This document shows, in pieces, positions 8,831-14,074 of a stretch of 14,074 nucleotides of DNA. Below the pieces are notes generated by a model. It was not told the origin of the DNA, made no database searches, and saw nothing but the letters and a program-made list of their open reading frames with translations. The stretch lies in contig CAMEBJ010000011.1 in assembly GCA_945912085.1 (NCBI GenBank), forward strand, positions 1 to 14,074. The letters run 5' to 3'. Made by a program: the position numbers and the translations under genes. Each line of letters begins with the position of its first letter. The first letter of the stretch is position 1. The DNA comes from an uncultured Bacteroidales bacterium (GTDB taxonomy: Bacteria; Bacteroidota; Bacteroidia; Bacteroidales; UBA932).

Positions 8831-11827
8831 ATGAATATATCCAAAAAAGGGGCAGTCCATCCGGCTGCCCTTATTACCTTGAATGCAATAATATCTATAT
8901 TGCTTTTTGCGGCTTCGCCGCTGCTCTGCCGCGCGCAGGTCGCGCTTTCGGAGCGGACTTCTGGCCGCGACATATTTCCTCTGTCGTCAAAGGCTACGGC
9001 TTCAATCATATATGACGCAAATTCAGAGACCCGTGTCGTCGGCACGGCCGTTCAGATGCTTGCATCCGACATCGAAAAGGTCACCGGAAAGGCTCCTGTG
9101 GTGGATGCCGGGGGGAAAGCCGTTCCGGGAAGCCGCTATGCGGTGATTGCGGGTACTCTCGGAAGCAGCAGCGTGGTTGACGCTCTGGTGAGGGAAGGCA
9201 GGATTGATGTCTCACAGATTGCCGGGGGCTGGGAAAGATATGCGGTAAGGCTTGTCAACAACCCTTGCAAGGGTGTCTCCCGCGCCCTTGTGATTGTGGG
9301 AAGCGACCGCAGGGGAACCTCTTACGGACTTCTCTCGCTCAGCCGCAGAATCGGGGTCAGCCCGTGGTACTGGTGGCTTGACGCACCGGTGGTCCACAGG
9401 GAGTCCATCCATCTGTCCGTCAGTGACTTCGACTCAAAGACCCCTTCGGTGAAATACAGGGGTGTCTTCATCAATGACGAGGACTGGGGACTGCTGCGCT
9501 GGGCGAAGAAGAATTTTGAGAAGGAAATCGGGAACATAGGTCCCAAGACCTATGACAAGGTCTGCGAACTTCTGCTCAGGCTCCAGGCGAATATGCTGGC
9601 CCCTGCAATGCACGAGGCTTCGACGGCTTTCTACCAGATTCCGGAAAACAAGGAGATTGCTGACAAATATGCAATCATAATCACCACATCCCACTGCGAG
9701 CCTCTGCTGCTGAACACTGCGAGCGAGTGGTTCAAGAAATACGGCGAATGGAATTACGACTCCAACAGCGAGAGAATCGACAGCGTGCTTAAGGCCAGGG
9801 TAATGGATGCCTCCGCGTACGAGAATGTCTATACTCTTGCCCTGCGCGGCCTGCACGACACGGCTATGAAGGGGGCTGAGAATATGGACGACAGGAAGAC
9901 AACAGTCCAGAGGGCTCTGCTGAACCAGAGAAAGATTCTTGAGGAGGTGCTCGGAAAGAAGGCTGAGGACATCCCTCAGGCGTTCACTCCTTACAAGGAG
10001 GTCCTGGATGTGTACAACAAGGGCCTGCAACTGCCTGATGACGTGACGATTGTCTGGCCTGATGACAATTACGGCTATATGAAGCGCCTCAGCAGCCCGA
10101 AGGAACAGCTCCGCAGCGGACGCTCCGGAGTCTATTACCATTCATCCTATCTTGGCCGTCCTCACGACTATCTCTGGATGAACACCACCTCTCCTGCGTT
10201 TATGTACGAGGAACTCAGGAAGGCCTATGACTCTACAGCGGACCGTTACTGGCTGCTCAATTCCGGTGACATCAAGTCGTGCGAGTTCGCCGTGGACTTC
10301 TTCCTCTCAATGGCCTACGATATTGACTCCTTTGACTATAAGAGGGCTGCCGCCTACCGTGCGGAGTGGCTCGCGGAAATGCTCGGGGAAGGGGGCTATG
10401 AGGACTACCTCAGTGTCTTCGACGAGTTCTACCATCAGGCCTTCATCCGCAAGCCTGAGTTTATGGGCTGGGGCTACCAGTGGGCGACCGACAAGCACGG
10501 CAACGAGAGGAACACCGACACGGATTTTTCATTCGCGAACTACCGCGAGGCGGACAGGAGGCTTGCAGCATACTCGAGGATTGCCTCCAAGGTGACGCAG
10601 ATGATGGATGCCGTTCCTGAATCCCACAAGGCCTGCTTCTATGAGTCAGTGTATTATCCTGTCAAGGCTTGTGAACTGATGAACAGGATGGTGCTCTCCG
10701 GACAGAAGAACCGCTGGTACGCCCTGCAGGGACGCGCCGCCACTGATGCCCTTGCTGCCGAGGCAACGGCCTGCTATGACAGCCTGCGGACAATCACGGA
10801 CGGCTACAACACATTGCTTGACGGGAAGTGGAACCATATTATGACTATGGGGCAGGGCTTCGCGGCTTCGTATTTCAAGAAACCGGTGCTCCGCAAGACT
10901 GAGCTTGCGGAAAAGCCGCTCCTCGGTGTGATGGTCGAGAACGAAGGCTCCCTGAACGGAGTCTCAAGCTACCATCTCCTCCCGGCTTTCAGCACCTATC
11001 ACAGATGCTCCTATTTTGTTGACATCTTCAACAGGGGAGGCGGGGAACTTTCCTGGAAGGCCGAGGCGGACAACGGCTGGATTCTCCTGAGCAAGACTTC
11101 CGGAACGACTGCCCTCGAGGAAAAGATAGAGGTTTCCGTGGATTGGGACAAGGTGCCGTCAGGTGCGAAGGTCGCCGGAAGCATAACCGTATCAGATGCC
11201 TCCGGGGCAAGCGAGAAGGTGCTCGTGTCCGTGTTCAACCCGTCATCGCCGACAAGGGAGGAGCTTTCTGGAATTTATGTGCAGCACGACGGCTATGTCA
11301 GCATTGACGCCGCAGGCTACCACAGGAAGATTGAAAATGACCTCATCAAGATCATCGACATCCCGAATCTCGGAGTGGAGAATGCCGCCATCCAGCTGGG
11401 TGATCCGAAATATCCGAAGCAGAACACCCGCCGCAGGGATGTGCCTCTTGTTGAATATGACTTCTACACATTTGAGCAGGGTTCAGTGGATGTTTATACC
11501 TACGTTCTCCCGACATTCGTGCTGAGTGCGGACAGGGGCTATGGCGGACACGAGGCGACCAATCTTGAGACCCAGTACGGTGTCTGCATCGATGAGGGGC
11601 CGGTGATGAACCCGTCCACGTCTTCGGTGGAATATGCTCAGATCTGGTATGAGAGCTGTCTGAAGAACTGCCGTGTAAACAAGACGACCCTTCACATAAA
11701 CGAGCCGGGCAGACACACTTTGAAAATACTCTGTGGTGATGCCGGAACGGTTCTCCAGAAAATCGTCCTGGACTTCGGAGGAATGAAACGCTCCTACACA
11801 GGGCCTGTTCCTGTCAGAGTTGAGTAA
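8831..11827 (+). CDS. GH115 family alpha-glucuronidase (exported)
   Basis: This 998-residue enzyme is predicted to release glucuronic or 4-O-methylglucuronic acid side groups from polymeric or oligomeric xylan or arabinogalactan-type glycans. Signal peptide cleavage is at about 36 (CRA|Q) with no lipobox Cys, so it is probably periplasmic. Visible regions are an N-terminal alpha/beta domain (about 40-200) and the catalytic-barrel region starting at KYRGVFINDEDWGL (208-221). Within the barrel are MLAPAMHEAS (255-264), TIVWPDDNYGYMKRL (406-420) and YLGRPHDYLWMNTT (440-453), blocks I associate with GH115. A helical region follows, then a BACON-like beta segment (about 730-812, LSWKAEADNGWILLSKTSG), then a GH115 C-terminal domain (from about 815, SGIYVQHDGYVSID). 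The total is longer than compact GH115 enzymes of about 850 residues, mainly through the BACON-like insertion. ATG 8831 is preferred over the GTG two codons earlier. The gene starts 14 bp after the SGBP-like gene and ends 49 bp before the terminator stem. Confidence 0.9.
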   Translation: MNISKKGAVHPAALITLNAIISILLFAASPLLCRAQVALSERTSGRDIFPLSSKATASIIYDANSETRVVGTAVQMLASDIEKVTGKAPVVDAGGKAVPGSRYAVIAGTLGSSSVVDALVREGRIDVSQIAGGWERYAVRLVNNPCKGVSRALVIVGSDRRGTSYGLLSLSRRIGVSPWYWWLDAPVVHRESIHLSVSDFDSKTPSVKYRGVFINDEDWGLLRWAKKNFEKEIGNIGPKTYDKVCELLLRLQANMLAPAMHEASTAFYQIPENKEIADKYAIIITTSHCEPLLLNTASEWFKKYGEWNYDSNSERIDSVLKARVMDASAYENVYTLALRGLHDTAMKGAENMDDRKTTVQRALLNQRKILEEVLGKKAEDIPQAFTPYKEVLDVYNKGLQLPDDVTIVWPDDNYGYMKRLSSPKEQLRSGRSGVYYHSSYLGRPHDYLWMNTTSPAFMYEELRKAYDSTADRYWLLNSGDIKSCEFAVDFFLSMAYDIDSFDYKRAAAYRAEWLAEMLGEGGYEDYLSVFDEFYHQAFIRKPEFMGWGYQWATDKHGNERNTDTDFSFANYREADRRLAAYSRIASKVTQMMDAVPESHKACFYESVYYPVKACELMNRMVLSGQKNRWYALQGRAATDALAAEATACYDSLRTITDGYNTLLDGKWNHIMTMGQGFAASYFKKPVLRKTELAEKPLLGVMVENEGSLNGVSSYHLLPAFSTYHRCSYFVDIFNRGGGELSWKAEADNGWILLSKTSGTTALEEKIEVSVDWDKVPSGAKVAGSITVSDASGASEKVLVSVFNPSSPTREELSGIYVQHDGYVSIDAAGYHRKIENDLIKIIDIPNLGVENAAIQLGDPKYPKQNTRRRDVPLVEYDFYTFEQGSVDVYTYVLPTFVLSADRGYGGHEATNLETQYGVCIDEGPVMNPSTSSVEYAQIWYESCLKNCRVNKTTLHINEPGRHTLKILCGDAGTVLQKIVLDFGGMKRSYTGPVPVRVE

Positions 11828-11876
11828 GGAATCTTCAAACACAGGAACTCTTTGCAGATTTTTAAGCCTTTCTGTC

Positions 11877-11924
11877 AGCCGCAAATCCCGATTTGTCGAT
11901 TGGATTTGCGGCTTTTTGTTTCTT
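11877..11924 (+). terminator. Intrinsic terminator of the PUL operon
   Basis: A perfect 12-bp inverted repeat is present: AGCCGCAAATCC at 11877-11888 and GGATTTGCGGCT at 11902-11913, with a 13-nt loop. It is followed directly by the T-rich run TTTTGTTTCTTT. It lies 49 bp after the GH115 stop codon. The T-tract exists only on the + strand side, so it ends the PUL transcript and is not bidirectional. Confidence 0.9.
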
Positions 11925-11937
11925 TGTCGTATATTTG
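11905..11937 (+). promoter_or_regulatory. Bacteroidetes-type promoter for the acyltransferase gene
   Basis: TATATTTG at 11930-11937 matches the Bacteroidetes -7 consensus TAnnTTTG exactly. A TTTG at 11905-11908 lies 21 bp upstream and fits the -33 element. The predicted start of transcription is a few bases after 11940, leaving a leader of about 15-20 nt before ATG 11960. The -33 TTTG lies inside the right arm of the preceding terminator hairpin. A second TTTG at 11915-11918 is too close (11 bp) to serve. Confidence 0.7.
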
Positions 11938-11959
11938 CACTCTTGGAATATATATCTTT

Positions 11960-12859
11960 ATGACAGCAATCGAATTTAAGGCAAAGATAGCGGGGGGATG
12001 CCTTTCCCTCGTGGGGCATCTCCCTTTGAGGGTTCTGTACGGGATAGGGGACTTCGCCGCCTGGTTTATGCGACGGGTCCTGCATTACAGGGAGAATGTG
12101 GTCTTGACCAACATCTCCCGTGCGTTCCCTAAGATGTGGTACGATGATGTCCGCAGGCTGGCTGACGCATATTATTCCCGCATCGGGGAACTGTTTGCAG
12201 AGACAATCTGGTTCGGTGGCTGCAATGGAAACGGTGCGAAACTCCGCAAGCAGAAGATTTACGAGTACACAAACCCCGAGTTGCTTCTGAAATATCACGC
12301 CCAGAGGGGAGTAATGTCGATGAAGTCGCATTGCGGCAACTGGGAATTGTTCGGAGGGATTTACGACTATTGTGAGTCTTTCAGGGGAACACTTGATATG
12401 GACGATGTCTATGTCGCTTACAGGGCGATGCACAGTCCGGTCTCTGACAAGGTTTTCTACGAGAACCGCCGTGCTCCGCTTCCCGGCTTCAAAGGGCTGG
12501 TTGAGGACACAAAACTGATGCGGCACGCCGTGGCGCGCAAGGATGCCAGACCGATTTACATCCTAAATGCGGACCAATATCCCTACAAGGCCTGCCATCC
12601 TGTCGGCACTTTCCTGAATCAGGACACTCAGGGAATGCTCGGAGGCTTCTCCCTTGCTTCCAAACTGGGTTTTGCCGTGCTCTATATGCGTGAGGAGAGG
12701 GTCAGCAGAGGTCACTACAAACTCACTTTCGAGGTGATTTCCGAGAACGCCCTCGGCCAGGATCCGGAAAAACTTATGCGCCAGTACTACGACCTTCTTG
12801 AAGCCGACATTGTCAAGGACCCTGTCAACTGGCTCTGGAGCCACAAGAGGTGGCATTGA
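11960..12859 (+). CDS. Lipid A biosynthesis-type acyltransferase (LpxL/HtrB family)
   Basis: This 299-residue inner-membrane-associated enzyme is predicted to transfer a secondary acyl chain to a lipid A precursor in the cytosolic leaflet. The family's catalytic HX4E motif is H124-CGNW-E129 (MKSHCGNWELFGG). An N-terminal hydrophobic/amphipathic segment (about 10-36) and RENVVLTNISRAFP (44-57) are typical. NADQYP near 230 and the C-terminal WLWSHKRWH are the usual closing blocks. Length is near the family norm of about 300. ATG 11960 is chosen because it follows the promoter at 11930-11937 at a sensible distance. The open frame extends upstream to a TTG at 11852, but that start would place the coding region across the terminator hairpin. 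Sequence cannot tell which acyl chain is used, or distinguish it from acyltransferases acting on ornithine or other lipids. Confidence 0.88.
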   Translation: MTAIEFKAKIAGGCLSLVGHLPLRVLYGIGDFAAWFMRRVLHYRENVVLTNISRAFPKMWYDDVRRLADAYYSRIGELFAETIWFGGCNGNGAKLRKQKIYEYTNPELLLKYHAQRGVMSMKSHCGNWELFGGIYDYCESFRGTLDMDDVYVAYRAMHSPVSDKVFYENRRAPLPGFKGLVEDTKLMRHAVARKDARPIYILNADQYPYKACHPVGTFLNQDTQGMLGGFSLASKLGFAVLYMREERVSRGHYKLTFEVISENALGQDPEKLMRQYYDLLEADIVKDPVNWLWSHKRWH

Positions 12860-12881
12860 GTGGGTTCTGCAGTTTTCAGAT

Positions 12882-12914
12882 ATGAATACACAGTCGGCAA
12901 ATCAGGGTAAATGA
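12882..12914 (+). other. Ten-codon open frame overlapping the alternative epimerase start
   Basis: ATG 12882 opens MNTQSANQGK and stops at TGA 12912-12914. It shares an ATGA overlap with the in-frame ATG 12911 of the epimerase. It could serve translational coupling or be chance. No regulatory residue bias and no strong ribosome-binding site are visible. Confidence 0.15.
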
Positions 12915-12922
12915 TTGTCAAG

Positions 12923-14074
12923 ATGGACAGAAGAAAATTTTTGAAGGCGAATCTCGGGGCATTGGCCCTGACGGCAGTTCCCGGGAGTGTGCTGACAGGA
13001 TGTTCCTCAGGAGAGGGACGGGGGTCGGGAGGAAAGAATCTTCCGGGCAGCGGAATTCATTCAGGAGGGGTGATGAGGCTGAGCTTTGAGCCCTACGAAT
13101 TGCAGCTCAGGCACACTTTCACTGTGGCTTCCTACTCCAGAAAGACTACGCCTGGTGTGCAGGTGAGAATTGACTATGATGGATTTACCGGCTACGGAGA
13201 GGCTTCGATGCCGCCCTATCTGGGTCAGAGCATCCAGACAGTCACCGATTTCCTGAAAAAAGTGGACCTTAGCCGTTTCAGCAGTCCTTTCCTGATTGAT
13301 GACATTCTGGAATATGTGGACTCACTCTCCGAAAGGGATTCCGCTGCAAAAGCCGCCGTGGACATCGCATTGCACGATCTTGTTGGCAAACTCCTCGGCG
13401 CTCCATGGCACCGTCTCTGGGGCCTGAATCCCCAGAAGGCTCCCGACACTACGTTCACAATCGGAATAGACACTCCGGATGTCGTCAGGGAAAAGACAAA
13501 GGAGTGTGCGGAAAAGTTCAATATCCTGAAAGTCAAGGTTGGACTTGACAATGACAAGCAGATGATAGAGACCATCCGCGAAGTGACTTCCCTTCCTCTG
13601 GCCGTGGATGCCAATCAGGGCTGGAAAGACAAGCATCAGGCCCTTGATGAGATTTTCTGGCTTCACGACAGGGGAGTGGTGATGGTCGAGCAGCCGATGC
13701 CGGTCTCAAGGGTTGATGACAATGCCTGGATAACTGAGCGCAGCCCTGTCCCGGTTTTTGCCGACGAGGCAATCCAGCGGTTGAGGAACATTCCTTCCGT
13801 CAAAGGTGCATATCACGGAATCAACATTAAACTGATGAAATGCACCGGAATGCGTGAAGCGTGGAAAATGCTGAACTATGCAAGAGCCGAGGGAATGAGG
13901 GTTATGATAGGATGTATGACAGAGACTTCCTGCGCCGTTTCTGCGGCAGCCCAGCTTTCTCCGGCAGTCGATTTTGCCGATCTTGACGGAAATCTGTTGA
14001 TTTCCAACGATCCTTTTCGTGGCGTCGATGTGGTTTCCGGCCGTCTTGTCCTCCCGGATCTTCCGGGCATAGGG
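12923..14074 (+). CDS. Dipeptide epimerase (L-Ala-D/L-Glu epimerase type), exported lipoprotein, 3' truncated
   Basis: 384 codons are visible before the window ends, with no stop reached. The protein is in the enolase superfamily (muconate-lactonizing subgroup), which epimerises dipeptides such as L-Ala-D-Glu from peptidoglycan. Active-site marks are KVK (203-205), the metal ligands D229 (VDANQGW), E256 (VEQPMP) and D281 (FADEA), and the opposite-face Lys in INIKL (K303). The DLD at 353-355 matches the DxD that binds the dipeptide amino group in this family and separates it from other subgroup enzymes. The N-terminus MDRRKFLKANLGAL...LTGC joins a twin-arginine-like motif to a lipobox (Cys27), so export folded and lipidated is plausible. 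An in-frame ATG at 12911, immediately after a TAA, would add MIVK and has GGG upstream; either start is possible. It follows the acyltransferase by 51-63 bp with no promoter seen, so the two are probably co-transcribed. Confidence 0.87.
   Translation, partial: MDRRKFLKANLGALALTAVPGSVLTGCSSGEGRGSGGKNLPGSGIHSGGVMRLSFEPYELQLRHTFTVASYSRKTTPGVQVRIDYDGFTGYGEASMPPYLGQSIQTVTDFLKKVDLSRFSSPFLIDDILEYVDSLSERDSAAKAAVDIALHDLVGKLLGAPWHRLWGLNPQKAPDTTFTIGIDTPDVVREKTKECAEKFNILKVKVGLDNDKQMIETIREVTSLPLAVDANQGWKDKHQALDEIFWLHDRGVVMVEQPMPVSRVDDNAWITERSPVPVFADEAIQRLRNIPSVKGAYHGINIKLMKCTGMREAWKMLNYARAEGMRVMIGCMTETSCAVSAAAQLSPAVDFADLDGNLLISNDPFRGVDVVSGRLVLPDLPGIG

Noticed and set aside
9434..10141. Open frame on the - strand (235 codons) within the GH115 gene
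   Set aside because: It is a shadow of the GH115 catalytic region, with no motif, no promoter and no start context of its own.
11883..11896. Alternative small hairpin CAAAT/ATTTG within the terminator loop side
   Set aside because: It is much weaker than the perfect 12-bp stem and mutually exclusive with it. There is no aptamer-like structure to suggest a switch.
11852..11959. TTG-initiated N-terminal extension of the acyltransferase
   Set aside because: The extension would be translated across the terminator hairpin and upstream of the best promoter. The ATG at 11960 gives a normal family length.
11483..12526. Long open frame on the - strand (347 codons) spanning the GH115 end, the terminator and the acyltransferase gene
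   Set aside because: It crosses a strong + strand terminator and promoter and overlaps two genes with clear family motifs. Its translation shows no domain or plausible start context.
1..14074. Searched for transposase genes, terminal inverted repeats, CRISPR-type repeats, tRNA and rRNA
   Set aside because: None seen. Coding density is high, and the only sizeable repeats are the internal module copies of the SGBP-like gene.

Overview
The window looks like a Bacteroidetes (probably Bacteroidales) chromosome segment. The grounds are a SusC/SusD pair, several lipoprotein signal peptides, A/T-rich ribosome-binding regions without strong Shine-Dalgarno sequences, and one good Bacteroidetes-type promoter (TAnnTTTG with an upstream TTTG). 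Base composition is moderately GC-rich and C/G-ending codons dominate, which would fit an Alistipes-like or similar higher-GC lineage better than a classical low-GC Bacteroides. Genus is not decidable from this sequence.

Bases 1 to about 11920 are the distal part of a polysaccharide utilisation locus (PUL), all on the + strand and probably one transcript. Intergenic gaps are 2, 25, 14, 34 and 14 bp. In order it holds: the last 43 codons of a GH105-like hydrolase; a complete paralogous GH105-type unsaturated-uronyl hydrolase lipoprotein; a SusC-type TonB-dependent transporter; a SusD-type glycan-binding lipoprotein; a third lipoprotein with Ig-like (Big_2) domains and two discoidin-like modules, probably a surface glycan-binding protein; and a GH115 alpha-glucuronidase with a signal peptidase I type leader. 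A strong intrinsic terminator follows the GH115 gene. The expected workflow is capture by the SusD-like and SGBP-like lipoproteins, import through SusC, and removal of (4-O-methyl-)glucuronic acid by GH115 and of lyase-generated unsaturated uronic acid by the GH105 enzymes. The target is therefore a glucuronic-acid-decorated polysaccharide: glucuronoxylan, arabinogalactan-protein or gum-like glycans, or another uronic-acid-rich glycan. The window alone cannot choose among these.

From about 11905 a new transcription unit begins, with its own promoter partly embedded in the terminator hairpin. It carries a lipid A-type lauroyl/myristoyl acyltransferase (HX4E motif) and, 51 or 63 bp later depending on the start, an enolase-superfamily dipeptide epimerase (L-Ala-D/L-Glu epimerase type). 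The epimerase begins with a twin-arginine-like lipoprotein signal and runs off the window end. These look like cell-envelope genes unrelated to the PUL.

The strongest signal not explained by gene annotation is near-absence of the tetranucleotide CATG: I find only three copies in 14 kb. Synonymous codons before ATG switch from C-ending to T-, A- or G-ending to avoid it. No mobile element, CRISPR array, tRNA or rRNA was seen.
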